Shown in pieces: positions 1-12,266 of a DNA stretch of 47,169 nt. The position numbers were made by a program, and so were the translations under genes. The notes under the pieces were generated by a model. That model was not told the origin of the DNA. It was given only the letters and a program-made list of their open reading frames with translations, and ran no database searches. Source of the stretch: Arachnopeziza araneosa (Eukaryota > Ascomycota > Leotiomycetes > Helotiales > Arachnopezizaceae); assembly GCA_003988855.1 (NCBI GenBank), contig QYAI01000187.1:1-47169 (forward strand), read 5' to 3'. How positions within the stretch are numbered: position 1 is the first letter of the stretch; each line of letters starts with the position of its first letter.

Positions 1-1162
1 CCCCCCCCCCCCCCCCTCCCCTACCTCTGCCTGAGTGGGTGATGGTTTGGGGGACAGGATAGCAAGAGAGGGTGGGGTCCGCTCCCGTCTGGCACTACTG
101 TAACTAACTGCCACTAACTACGAGCACCAACGGCTCCCCTCCCCTTCAACATTCATTCTTCTGATTATTATTTCCTAGTGCCCACGGCGCAGGTCAGGCT
201 CCCCGGGCTGAGCTGCTGCACCCGCAGAAACGCAACAGCCAACTCGGGCTAGCGACAGACACTGCAACGCCCAATCCAGCCAAGCGCCAGTCCTGTCGAC
301 GCCGCACGCCAGGGCCGCATCGAGTAAGATTATTCCCATGGGCCCAGGACAACTGCAAACGTGAAATGAAGCCGCCTGGGGCCTGACATAATCGCACCGG
401 GTACCTGAGGGGTGAGGCGCGACGAGGTGAGAGGGGCGAAGCAGCTGTTGTTTCTCAAGCTCCAGGAACCTTCGTCACCCTCTGCGTGTAAATATAGCTG
501 CTGCTGCTGTTAGAGCATGAACGGTCAGCGAAAGGGTCGTGAGAACCGACGGCGCGCTGCATTGAACCGCATTCTCTGCTCTTGCAGATCAACCAAGCCG
601 CTGGACAGTGGCAGGTCGGTGGGCATCTTCCTCCCATCAGGAGAGCTTAATCATCCTCTGCAGCAGCCCTTTCCGTGGCGATGGGTGCCCAGGTTCCGCT
701 TCGGACCCCTTCACCCACGTCGTCCAGGAAGCAGCATGAGCGACGGGGATGTGCTTGATATTACGGCTCGAATTGCGCGCTCATCGAGGGACTCGGGCGC
801 CGTGGATCTCGTCCCATCATTGTGAATGGCGGAATCGGAGACGAGGAGGAGGAGAAAGAGGAGGAGTTTTGTGTGGAAGAAACTCCGCTGGAACATCTAC
901 TATCGCGGTCGCACGAAACCTGGGGGCAGCGGTTGTTGTGTGGTTGTGGTTATTGTTGTTGGGGGGCTGCGTCGGACTATCAATCACCAAGAGTGTCTTT
1001 CACTCACTGTCGTCGTCTTCTGTCTGTCTCACTCGCTGCTCGCTGCCTCAAGGCGTGATCTTCGAGCGCATCTGCTTCGACTTCTCTTCCAGACTCGGCC
1101 AGACGAATAATGGAGGCCCCTCGGGTGATTCGCGTGGGGTTCCCTTCCCGTTGACGTTTTTG

Positions 1163-1193
<31 letters not shown>

Positions 1194-1963
1194 GCCGCCC
1201 ACCACCCACCACGGGCGCAGGGGACTCGCTCACTGACTGCACTGCACTGGGAAGGCAAAGTTTAGACGAAACTAAGCCCAACCAGGAAAACTTACGCCTC
1301 GTATACTCGGGTCAGATCTCTTGTTCGTACTGCACTACTGTACTGTACTCCGTAACTCACGCAATCGCTCACTCTCACCCTCCTCGATTCTCTCTTATCC
1401 CCGATTCCGCATCCAGATTCGGTCCCTCCTCCCAGTTATTCGCCCCGGTTTAGCGTCAACTACCAGCTGAACGAACCCCCCAAGAGACCAGCCAGGAGAG
1501 AACTTCGCCTTGTATCACACACACAACGACCACCCACAATCACCACCACCACCACCACCACCACCATCACCATCACCACTATCACCACCATCACCACCAT
1601 CACCACCAAACCCAACCTTACCCTCGTCCCTGTTGCTCTCTCTCTCCCTCTTCTCGTCTTGCTCACTCGTCTCCTTCCAGCGTCATTTTTGGTAGACTAC
1701 CCGCCGACCCAATGATGACCCGTTCTGCTGCGCACCTCGTCAGACGGCGCCCCGGGACTCCCCAAGCCACGCGAAATAAGATTTCAAGAACTTCCTCAAA
1801 CGGCGTAAGATTGGCCGCTGTACGCTGCTGGCCCGGCACGACGACGGCATGATGGCCTGCGCAACACCCTTCGCGGCCACCAGTAGGACTGACACCTGCA
1901 CATGCAAATGCACAGCACCAGCAGCAGGGTGCAACTTCCAACTGCTGGCCCACCCCAGATCGT
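1..1963. other. Leader-like, low-complexity region without a supported gene
   Basis: I see no convincing gene here. The stretch opens with a C run at the window edge. It is rich in short pyrimidine tracts, especially 1370-1440 and 1620-1680, of the kind seen in fungal promoters and 5' leaders. A CAC-type repeat lies at 1540-1608. The short open frames present are biased by these repeats (proline or histidine runs on one strand, valine runs on the other) and resemble no protein I know. It may be the promoter and long leader of the unassigned open frame that follows. Confidence 0.4.
1540..1608. repeat. (CAC)n/(CAT CAC) imperfect microsatellite
   Basis: About 70 bases of CAC units interrupted by CAT and one TAT. 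It generates spurious poly-proline and poly-valine open frames. It lies in presumed noncoding leader DNA, so length variation between strains would be expected. Confidence 0.9.
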
Positions 1964-2500
1964 GTGTCGAGACGGTCCATGGCGTCGATGGTTACTGCTT
2001 CTGGCATCTCCCTCTCGCTATCGCAATATATGTACGAACGTCCATCGAGCCTAGTTTGCAGCACCGTCGTATCTGACATCGCGACAGCCCTACGAGAGGT
2101 TTACGGTCTCTTTTACCCCATTCGCTCGAGCTACGAGCGACACAGAGCAGCAGTCAGACCTCCCGAACTCCCCAGCAATTACCAAGAAGCACCACTCAAT
2201 CTCTCGACGGCTTCTCCACGAGAGCTTCTCCCTGTCCTTGCGCACTCTCCTGCAGACGCAATTATGTCCGAAGGGAACGGCATTGGCCGAGTAGCGACGA
2301 GGGCAGGAGACGTTGACCTACGCGGCACACCTGCACGGCTTCAAGAGCTCATCATTCCAACCAAATACTACCGAGTGAACGAGAGACAATCTACTTATCT
2401 AGCAACGACCTGCCCAATGCGAAAAAGGGCAGAAGTGCAGAAAGCGGTGTCTCAACGGCTCCAGCATCAACTGCATCACCACGACGTACCCCTCCAATAA
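1964..2500 (+). CDS. Unassigned open frame, 178 codons (doubtful)
   Basis: I do not recognise this protein. The frame is open from an ATG at 1964 to a TAA at 2500; a second in-frame ATG follows six codons later. The product would be rich in Ser, Pro, Leu and Arg, with no membrane segment or known motif. A different frame, open without an early ATG from 2317 to 2628, overlaps its 3' half and looks equally protein-like, with a Ser/Thr/Pro-rich stretch. A possible donor (GTAAGA, about 2528) and a possible acceptor (CAG, about 2587) sit in that second frame. This could therefore be part of a spliced gene whose other exons I cannot place, or simply an open stretch in a long leader. Confidence 0.2.
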   Translation: MSRRSMASMVTASGISLSLSQYMYERPSSLVCSTVVSDIATALREVYGLFYPIRSSYERHRAAVRPPELPSNYQEAPLNLSTASPRELLPVLAHSPADAIMSEGNGIGRVATRAGDVDLRGTPARLQELIIPTKYYRVNERQSTYLATTCPMRKRAEVQKAVSQRLQHQLHHHDVPLQ

Positions 2501-2628
2501 TCTCCACGGTGGCTTCTCCTCCCTTCTGTAAGAACGCCATCTCCAGAATCAAGATGTTTAGCCGTTTCACCTTGCTACCTCCCGCAGTTCGACTACCACC
2601 TGCCGGACCCGTACCCGCAGTAGTTTAA

Positions 2629-3993
2629 CGATCCTGACTGATCCCATCCCAGATCTTGGAGGGCGTCGTGGCTGCCACAGCTGTCAGCCACCAAAATCTC
2701 ACCTCCATCTGACCGCCTTCAAGTACCTTGCAGTCTTCCTCTCTGCTCATGTCTGCCTAGACGTACAAAGGTAATCAAAGTAAGCTTGACTGGTTCACCC
2801 GTGTAGAGGTGTTTGGTGTAAATGAAGGAGAGTGGAGAAGCACATCTAACGAGCCTCGTGATCCAAGGATTGCCTACCTGTTAGGACTTAGAGGCCGTGA
2901 AGCGCAGGCTCTGGTCTCTTGATCGACATCTTCGCATGTTAAACTTTCCACTCCCAAACTCCCCACGGACACTCTCTGTTTTGCTGTCCGTTTCTGCCCT
3001 CGCCTCTTCCATACCGTGCTTCCATACAGTGCTTCCAGACGCAAACCGTGTACGAAACATCCAATCACCGTTCATGACTGCATGAGGCGCTGATTCGGCT
3101 GTCGATTGACGCCGATCCCCTCACATTTCCTATTAGCTTGCATGTTAGCCTTTCGAAAGTCGAGTGATGATTGATCTGGTAATGTGAAGTGGTAATCAGA
3201 GTGAAGTTGCACTTCCAACCCGCTTGCGTGCAGCCGTTGCTGTTGATTAGGGCTCCGTATCTTCATGTCAACCTATCTTTATGTCAACGTGCGTGCCGGG
3301 GCGAGATAAGATTCCACCCATCCTGTTTACATGATGACATATTCGGGGGTTGGCAACCCTTCTCGAGTTCGCTCTCTCACCTCCTGGGGGTTTCGGGCGT
3401 TTCGGGGGGGGGGGGGGGGGCGGAACTTTTCTCCGAATGTCCCGCGCGGGAAGGGCTCTGTTGCTGTCAGTCATTCTCGATGCCGAACCAGTCAGCGCGC
3501 GGGAGCGGCCTCCTGTTGGGAACCACCGTTCCTTCTGGGCCTCCTCACCTCCAGGGCCTGCCATCGAGAGTCAATCTTTGCACTTAGAGTAAGGCTTCGA
3601 GGTTGACTACGCTACGTCTCGCATGATATGAGCTCCCTGGGCTCTGAACAATGCGAATATGTCATGGACCGGCCAAAAGACAAAGTGCACATTGTGAAAT
3701 TCGCTGTTATGGTTGGCCCTGATCCGAGCCGTAAAAAGCTCATATTGAATCTTTGACGAGATGGGTATGATTGCTAAACTAACAGACTTCATTCACCTTT
3801 TCCCATTCGCCTATCTTGCTGAAGGGGCCATCAAAGAACTCCCATCATAAACCAGACTCCACTTGCCTTTGGAAATGCTCTGGTTCCTTCTCCCAATGCG
3901 CTCAATAACTCCAGGAAATGGGTAAGCAAACGCAAAGATTTTCTGCCCCAGATTTGATAGCCATATAACACCTACAGTTTTAGCTTGAATGCT
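2629..3993. other. Intergenic region with no supported gene
   Basis: No recognisable coding sequence. The right part (about 3600-3993) probably holds the 3' untranslated region of the minus-strand F-box gene. A 17-nt G run lies at 3404-3420. Confidence 0.5.
3404..3420 (+). repeat. G homopolymer run of 17
   Basis: Seventeen consecutive G residues, with further G tracts close by (3386-3390 upstream, 3448-3454 downstream). The exact length is a likely sequencing or assembly uncertainty. With the neighbouring G tracts it could form a G-quadruplex on the plus strand. Confidence 0.9.
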
Positions 3994-6900
3994 CTAAAGT
4001 TTTCCATGCCGGGCTTTGAAGATCGCAACCTTGTCATCGTAGAACAATATCTCCCTCAAACGGAGTCTGATCTTCGACCCCCCATCCTCAGATCCGTCCC
4101 ATGAGTCCGTATCAGAATCATCATGATCCGAGATTTCTGACTCTGTTTCATCCGGGTCGAGTCCAATCGGGGCACCAATCGCAGTCCCATTATCATCTTC
4201 CTCTTCCTCTTCCTCCTCGTCACTACCATCTTCTTCCTCGTCCTCGTCTTCTTCGTCGGTTATAGCACCACCGGGCCCTGCCGTCGCTGTGCTTGAGTGA
4301 TGATCTGCCAAACCGTGTACATCATCATGAGGTCGGTTTTCAAGGATCTCGAAGCACTTATGTGAGATTCCCATATAGCACAACTCCACTTCTGGCCGGA
4401 GGACAATCACGTCAACCACCTGCAAAGCCAACTCCCGCGGGTCAAAAGCAGGTGTGGCATGATCTGCAATGAATGGGATGTTAAGAGACCGGAGGTGAGG
4501 AATCTGTGGAAGGCGTTGGAGAAAATGATGCTATCACGGTTAGTTGGACTTACTCAACAATATATGAATGCTGGCGAAAAAACGTACCCAATCTTTATAA
4601 TCTAGAGCAATGCTCAGCTCCCGAAGACTGCTCATACGTCCACTCGTGATAAAATTGAGAACGTCACGACTAGGCATCCAAGCTCTCCATCTAGCAGTGT
4701 CGGACGTAGAGGCAGGACTTCGTGGAATCTTATCAGAGCTGTCCAACATAACTCTCTTCAAGCTCGCCCGATGCCTCTTTAGTGGTCCACGATAGATCGC
4801 ATCCTACGCAACCCGTTAGTATGAAAATTTCTTATGGAATAAAAATGGGCTAACAATTGTGACATTACTAGGTCGAGATCTTTTTCTATCTTGCAAAAAC
4901 AGCGTTTCAAGAGTGTTGGGTGCCAACGTTTCCTTTAAAAAGGAGATCAAAGCAGAAGAGGCAGCATCAGTGTGGACTTTTCTGAGGTTGAGGTGGTATT
5001 GTAGCACCACTCCACTTGCACTCTTTACGGCGGAATGGGTCGAACCAAGCGAGGATGGCTGAAATTGTTTTCTCAGCATAGTCCAAAGTCTGTCATGCTG
5101 ATCACAATCCAGGATAGTAAGGTTCGTCAAGACCGACCAATCGAAAGCTTTTTGTAGAACCGCTACAGACAATGGCACCCGCTCAAGTTCCAGTGTTTGT
5201 AATCTCAATTTCCCTTCAAGGCGATCTCTATCATTCGTCCGTGGGTCCGAGAAGTGTGCATGCTTTGTAGTCTGGTTCTGGGACCTCCTAAATGAGGGTT
5301 CCACCAAGTTTTCGCCATGCGAAACAGAAGGATTTGTTGTGTCTGCATTTGTGGTAATCTGGTGAGCAGAGATTAGATTGGTGAGGGAGTCAATATCCGA
5401 TTGAGCAGATTCAGCACTATTTGGCGCAAGATGAGCGTTTGATTGCAAGTCTAGGTTGTTACTGGTATTTATTGAATTGCTCTCGTGGTTAAATCCGATA
5501 TCCGGAGGGGATAAAACAGCTTCACTGGGAGTTGAACTTTCCTTTCCGGCCCAATCTTCTTCCACAGGGCCAGTTTCCAGAGTTTCAGGAATGTGGTTCA
5601 GCAAGACATCGGAGTTATGAACACTGCTGGAAAATGTTTGAAGTGGCGGAATATCGGATGAAGTGGGAGGATTCGAATTCTTTTCCACTGGCTTTACGGT
5701 AATTTTCTTCCGAATGTCGAAAACGCGTCCTAACAGCACTCCTAAGACCCCCCCCAGCCTCCTCTCACCGATGGTACTTGCACCAGGCCATCGTGCTTTG
5801 TGATCCACTTGTTGTAAGTCCGCTCCATCCCAGGCAATGGCAAAGTCTCTATGCACTGCCTTACTAGATATCCCAACCCGGAGCTCGCGTAAGCGGTCTT
5901 TCGATTTCGCAATAACGACACTCATTTCATCTAAGTAATCGAGCTCATCAATATCAAGAACTGATAGACTTTTCAGTGGTGGTAAGACACTCAGGGTTGG
6001 ATATTCGACTCGACTGTTGGCGTAGGAAATGGGCTGTGGCTGGGATTGAGATACTGGCAGTAAGCTTGACGGAATCTTCCATCCGATCGAAGTCATGGTG
6101 CTGCTCCCAGCTAGCATTTGCGGAGTATTACTGGAACTCGCACTAGCTGTCTGACCTGGAGGTATATTTGTTGCTTCCGAGTTGTCATGCCACCGAACCC
6201 ACACACGCTCTAAGCGACATTCGTGACCTCTGTTCCTGTTTTGCAATGACGAGAGAGCAAGCCAAACATCTCTGAGAACGCCCGTTGGCATGTCCCATAC
6301 AAAGGTCTCCAGATTGGCCATCCTGGCCACCGCCAAGGCGACAAGAGTCCCTAGCATTTTGCCACTCTCCTTCGTTATGAGATACTCTTGAACCCAATCT
6401 GCTGGACCATTCCCAAGAGAAAATTTCCGCGTAAATTGAGGGTACTGGTTTCCAAGACGTTGTTGTCCACTTCCTGTCCTAAACTGGAGACCGTGAGAGC
6501 ATTCTGCCAGATTCTCGGAGCCACAATTAGAACAAGTGATTGACTGTGCTTGGCCGTGGTCTGTAAATATGTCTCCCATGCACAGAGTTGCAAGACCATA
6601 TGTCAGTGCATCTACACCTGTCCTTGGGTCGGTAGTAGCATGGGCGTCTGGCCAAACAATATCGAATCGAGAATAGATGTGCGGAATCGCGAGATTGTGG
6701 AGGGCAGAGTGCGTAAGAGCTAATGCAGTGAGATCGTTGGTGTGAGTTACCTGTGTTAACTCTTGTAAGCATCGCGCCATTCGATACTCATCAGTTACTT
6801 ACTTCCTTGACAATCTCCTTCAGTACATCCATTGGCAGATCGAGGAGGTGGAGAGGGCGTTTCCTGTCAGCGACCGCTGACCATTCTCTCTCCTTCTCCT

Positions 6901-7141
6901 TCAGCAGGCTGGAGATTTTGGACCTTGCGTCGCCCGTCGCTTTCCCCATCTTCTCTGAAGCCTTTGACGCCGGAGTACCTATCTGATCCTCATCCGAGTC
7001 TTCAAACAGACTGCTTGACTTCATCTCATCTATTGACACGGAAGCAGTTGATGTCTTTGGGATGACCAGAAGCTGCTCGATTTCCGGCTGGGTGCCAGCG
7101 TTGCTGGCAACAAGATCAGGACTAGGAATGGTGGTTGTCAT
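3994..7141 (-). CDS. F-box protein with acidic C-terminus
   Basis: Likely substrate-recognition subunit of an SCF ubiquitin ligase; the substrate is unknown. I read four exons: 7141-6803, 6750-4855, 4803-4588 and 4530-3994, giving 995 residues. Intron 1 (GTAAGT..CAG, 52 bp) splits the F-box. Exon 1 ends in the LDLPMDVLKEIVKE helix and exon 2 continues with THSALHNLAIPHIYSRFD, a pattern typical of fungal F-box proteins. Intron 2 uses the weaker donor GTTAGC at 4854; only this phase keeps the downstream exon open and gives VTI-DAIYRGPLKRHR across the junction. Intron 3 is GTACGT..TAG (57 bp). The first 90 residues are low-complexity. The middle (roughly residues 380-560) is Ser/Asn/Thr-rich and probably disordered. 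The C-terminal 110 residues carry long Glu/Asp runs. It is transcribed divergently from the C2/MUN gene. Confidence 0.8.
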
Positions 7142-8078
7142 GATTCGAAGGTTGGATAAGGCAATAAGAATGGCGCTTCTAGGCTGAGTATTTTCTGCGC
7201 AGTTGAAGGAGAAACACGCATGCTTGGGACACTAGATATCATCAGGACCGATCATCAGACGGGCCAGCGAGAAAGAGTGAATCTGGTGGGTCTTGAAAGG
7301 TAGGAATCCGTGGAGGTTTTGCTGTCAAGAGCTGGGGCTCCTGCAAGAGGTCCAGTAGTGGTTGAGGCTTGAGAGAGCCAATCCTCTCCGGGCAACGGCC
7401 GTGCGTTCTACAGGGGCTGGACCAAAGTCCTTGTCAAGGACAAAGAGGGAAGTGGGCGTCCTTGGGTGATTATCGTGATCTTGTTCCCAGGCCGGAATGG
7501 TGATGGTGGATGCAAAATGAGGCACTATAATAGTATCTGTTCACCTGTAGAGAATACCAAGAGAGTTTCTGCCAATAAAAGGTGAGATATCTTGGGGCTG
7601 TAAGTCGCTAAAGCGAAGAGGTTACGAAGCAACGTCTACCCACGGATAATCTGAGAGCGGGCAGATGGTATCTAGACGGAGCATCAAAGCCTTCATTGCC
7701 TCACGTTTATCAGACCATTTTCCTTATGGTGTCTAAAGTTCCTCGATCGCTTGCAAATCCAAGGCGGCTCTCTGAAGCAGCGCATAAACTCTGACGTCTA
7801 TGCGGAGCAACCCTGTCCTTTTCTATATCTTCAAGAACTAAGTTCCAGTCTCGATTCGTATTCCAAGTTTCTTCTAGTGAACAATATTCGATCCGAGGAG
7901 TGAACAACATTTTGTCAAAGTCCTGCTGGTGCAGACCAAGAACAGCCGTACCTGAATCTAGCTGGTGGCGCGCGCTTGCAGACGATTTGAAGGTTTCTCG
8001 ATACTCAAACCCCCACCTAGACCTTCCCAATACATCTGCCGGCAACGTGGTGGAAGCCTTTGGGTTATCGATTCCATT
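7142..8078. promoter_or_regulatory. Divergent promoter between the F-box and C2/MUN genes
   Basis: About 940 bases separate the two start codons, so the region should contain both promoters and leaders. I see no supported gene. Short open frames on both strands resemble nothing known. No specific factor site can be named with confidence. Confidence 0.5.
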
Positions 8079-11000
8079 ATGTCCACAGCTTCTTCTCGGT
8101 CGCGACCGAACAAGCGCAACCAAAGCCTCCATAATATCGATCGTCCATCTCGAAATCCATCTCGCTCACGGTCGAAACCTATTAGCTATAACGACGGATA
8201 TACATTTGCTCTGCGAGTTGCCTATCTTCATCATCTTCTACAACCTAGGGCCAGACGAAAGCAATATGTGGCTGCGCCTAAACCAACCAGAAAGTCAACG
8301 TCGATTGGAGATTTGGTCCAAGACTTCTCCTTGATAAAGGATACAAAGAGTGCAAAGTTTCCCCATGGCTTCATGTCGCCATTAGAGAAACGTTTGCAGG
8401 GAGTACTGGTAGGGAAAGAGAAACTTCCTGGGTACAATGATGCTGCAGTAAAGCGAACGTTTGCGGAAGCATATACTGCATTTACAGAGCAGGGTTTCAG
8501 GAGAAGAATGGACAAGGAACGCAGAGTTGAAGACTTGGTCCTAATTTTCTACTCGAATGCTACGAAGGCTTTGCAGAAAGGAAAGGCTGCAGATGATGAT
8601 TCTTGGAAGCCTTTGGTAGATCGTCATGTTGCCCTCTTTGTCAGACTGATCAGCAATACGTTAAAAGACCACGGAAATGATAGGGACAGACCAGAGCTTA
8701 TGAGCCGCCTTGCAACTCTAGAAAATAAGCTTCTTACCAACGATCAGGATCTTTCCGTGAATTCCGCTGAGGGATCTGGGGGCAGTACCATTGAGGTGGT
8801 TGTGCCACTGAGTCACGATGTGAAAGACATGCCTATGGTACAGGTCGTAGCTAAGATTTATGGGCTCAGAAACTCTCAGGTCCAGTCAGATATCAATGCG
8901 AACAAATCTTCCTGGACTGAAGAGGCTGCGCTTGCAGATCTCAAAACATACCAACTGTCGCTTAATGAAAGACATAGTCGACGAACTTTGCGTAGTGAAG
9001 ATTTTGATCTCGAGGAGGGATATTCAGTGTGGAAAAAGGCAGAGGGGCCAGATCTATCTCAGATGATAGCCGAAATCTTACAGGCCCGACCTGAACTTGT
9101 CAAGTCTTCAGGTAGCAAGAACAAACCCCTTCCTCAGCTACACTCCTCTTCAGTAAGTGCGGCGGAAGATCAGGCATATTCGGACCTAGCGAAGACCATA
9201 TCTAGTCCAATAGATGTAAATCAGTCATACGCGTTCGACCAGCCAGTCGATATGAGTGCTTTATCCTTGGACGACGATCGTGGAAACTTTGAAGATGCTG
9301 CGTATGTCTTTATTCCACCAGACCCAAGATCTTACTACAGGTCCATTCTCTCTCATGCAATGACGTTTGATCAGCTACACGCTTCTCAATCTACAGATGG
9401 CCCTGTTACTACTCTGCCTTTATCACAACAATCCATCGAACTCTTGACAGAACTTTGTGTAAGATGGCGCATCCCACAATTTTCTCGGCTTGTTCTTTTC
9501 TTGGATGTTGCGGCTCAGAAATTCCTCGACCAGGAGATTGGCCTTGATGAACTCGATTCTGCGTTTGATTTTGTGAAAAACCCTGCACCTGAGACCAAGC
9601 GACCACATTCTCAATCTCATTCTCATTCTGGAGGTTTGTTGGCCTTCGACCCAACTCACTGGACTATTCAAGACTTTGCAATGTATCGACAAATACTCTC
9701 AAATTTGCACGACGGATTATTGCGTGATCTCTATGACCTATTGCAGCACTGCTATGATTCAAAGCCTCCATCTCCAGGTGCCGTATTAGGGCTGCTCGAA
9801 AGCCACATCCACAATGATCCTTCTTTTTCTGTTGGGACCGGAGAGTTGGAGGCCTTTAAAGCCCAGCTCGAGCATGGCCTACGAGCCAAGGCTGCTGCAG
9901 TGTATAGGGGATATTTAGAAGCCGAAGTACCTCAGATCCAAGAGGAATGGCAGTTTTATCATGTTGTGCAATTGGGAAAGGCAGTAGTAAAGCTCTGTGA
10001 GAGAATCCAGAAACGCTACAGGAAAAACCCGGAAATCATGGGTGTTAACCCTTTGACACTCCTCGTAGAGACAATGTTTCCCAGTTTTGAGAACGATGCT
10101 GGCGATCTGATTCAGCGTATACTGCACGTAGCACAATCGCAGAACTCGGAAGTTGATCTTCAAGATGGATTTGATCTGTACAGGGAGCTTGTGGAAATCC
10201 GTCGTATCCATCATGGTGCTCTTCCAGACCAGCCATTTGCGTTTCATATCGAAGATGTTCTCGCAGATTTTGTTTGGCGGTGGATTCGAGTATCGGATTC
10301 GAAAATGGTAGAACTGGTGGATGAAGCTATCAAGCAGGACCAATTCCAGGTTCGATCAGAGCATCCCGAGAACAACCCAACGGACGATGAGCGTCATAGT
10401 GTTTCTATTATAGATATATTTCGTCTGTTTAATCAGACCGCTGATCAGATATTCCAGCTCAACTGGGACAATGATGTTCAGTATGCTAAATTTATGACGG
10501 CGCTATCAAGATCATTTGGAAATGGTATTGCAAGGTATTGTGAAGTACTCGAGCAGAGATTCACCAAGGAGATGGATAGATTATCTCCATCGCAAGAAGC
10601 AGCAGTTGGCCAGACTAAACAGGAAAAATGGATGCAACTCGCAAGAGATGCTTGGAACAACAAGGAAAAGATCGAGCCTTTCCAATTTTACCCAGAGGTT
10701 AGTAACCAATCTCAGTTTTCTGAAATGCAACCTAATGCAACATAGTCTTTCGTCAAACTTAACAATATAGAGTATGCTGTGCAACAGCTTGACGTTCTCG
10801 AAAAAACTATGAACGTTGATGCATGTGCCGATGTCCTTGCCAAAGTCACTCCCCCCAAAGAAAAACAAAGGAAACCTTCAAAGTATGTTTTCACGATCAA
10901 GATTGTGGAAGCCGAGGAGCTCAAGGCATGCGACCCAAACGGAACTAGTGACCCATATGTTGTTCTTGGTGACGAATATCAAAAGCGCTTGGCCAAGACT

Positions 11001-12266
11001 AGGGTTGTAATGAGAAATCTGAATCCACGGTGGGATGAATCAATTGACATCACTGTTCAAGGGCCGCTTAATATCATCGCAACCATCTGGGATTGGGATA
11101 CTTTTGGAGACCATGACTATGTTGGAAGAACATCTCTGAAACTTGATCCTTCTCATTTCAGTGATTACATGCCAAGAGAATATTGGTTAAACCTTGATAC
11201 ACAAGGAAGACTACTACTCCGGGTTAGTATGGAGGGCGAACGAGACGACATTCAATTCTACTTCGGGAAGGCTTTTCGCTTGCTGAAGAGAACGGAGAGA
11301 GACATGACCCGCAAGATTACAGACAAGGTTTGTGTTTCATGATTTCCATTGGCTATCCTCAACTAACGCATATAATAGCTTTCTCAATATATCAATTCTG
11401 CGCTTTCACATGAAGCACTTCGACATTTGTTGAATCGTGGCATATCAGTCGCAGCGGTCACGAGCCTATGGAAGAATAGGCAGTCCATAGCTCCAACATT
11501 CACCCAGGCTGATGTTGAAAACGCTCTGAAGCCGCTCCTCACATATTTTGATGAGAATTTTGCAATAATGAAACAAACTCTCACGGAAGCGTCTATGCTA
11601 ATGGTTATGACTCGACTCTGGAAAGAGGTGCTTCTGGCTCTAGAAGGTCTTCTAGTTCCCCCGTTGTCGGATAAACCATCGAGCCAAAGACAACTCACAC
11701 AACAAGAAATGGACATAGTCTTTAAGTGGTTGGAATTTCTTTTTGATTTCTTTAACGCTCGAGACGAGGCGACGGGCGAAGTAATGGGCGTTCCTGCTGA
11801 TATCCTCAAGTCTCCAAAATATCACGAGCTTGCGTCCCTTAACTTCTTCTATTTCGATACGACTGATAATCTCATCCGGACCTCGGAGCGCATGGCCACG
11901 GCATCGGCTCAGCGAGCTAACAACCAACGCAACCGACTCTCTGCACCACCTTCCCTAGGAGCATCATTTGGAGGCCTTCTTGGCGCAACATCTGTGCGAC
12001 GAACGAAGAGTATTATGCTAAGCCGCAACTTGGGCACGATGAAGAAGGCGAAGGAAGAGAAAAGGAAAGAAGCTCAGGCTGACCCGAGCGACGATATGAT
12101 TCTGAGAATTTTAAGAATGCGACCTGAGGCAGCTGGATATCTCAGAGACAGAAGCAGGCAACGAGAAAGGCTGGCAGCAGCGGCAGCGGCTGAGATGATT
12201 GTAAGACAGAGCCTAGCTGCTGGTGGGAGTAAGTTTGGTGCAAACAATCTTCCGGTCCGCAGATGA
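8079..12266 (+). CDS. C2 and Munc13-homology (MUN) domain protein, Git1-like
   Basis: Three exons: 8079-10697, 10746-11327 and 11379-12266; 1362 residues. Introns are GTTAGT..TAG (48 bp) and GTTTGT..TAG (51 bp), both phase 0. I chose ATG 8079 (MSTASSRSRPNKRN) over the in-frame ATG at 7965, because the intervening 38 residues look like leader. The C2 domain spans about residues 920-1020. The expected Ca2+-binding aspartates are visible: D936 and D942 in loop 1 (ACDPNGTSDPYV), then D989, D991 and D997 in loop 3 (WDWDTFGDHD). Long helical Munc13-homology segments flank it (about 490-870 and 1030-1200). This layout matches fungal DUF810/MUN proteins and fission yeast Git1, which helps activate adenylate cyclase in glucose sensing. 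A role in cAMP signalling or in membrane tethering is inferred from the family. The C-terminus is basic, with Ala and Arg repeats. Confidence 0.85.

Noticed and set aside
1510..1695. Proline-rich open frame and its valine-rich antisense partner
   Set aside because: Both are produced by the CAC microsatellite and flanking pyrimidine tracts; no protein family resemblance.
7965..8078. Upstream in-frame ATG for the C2/MUN protein
   Set aside because: The extra 38 residues are Cys/Arg-rich and unlike the family; the ATG at 8079 starts a typical Ser/Arg-rich N-terminus.
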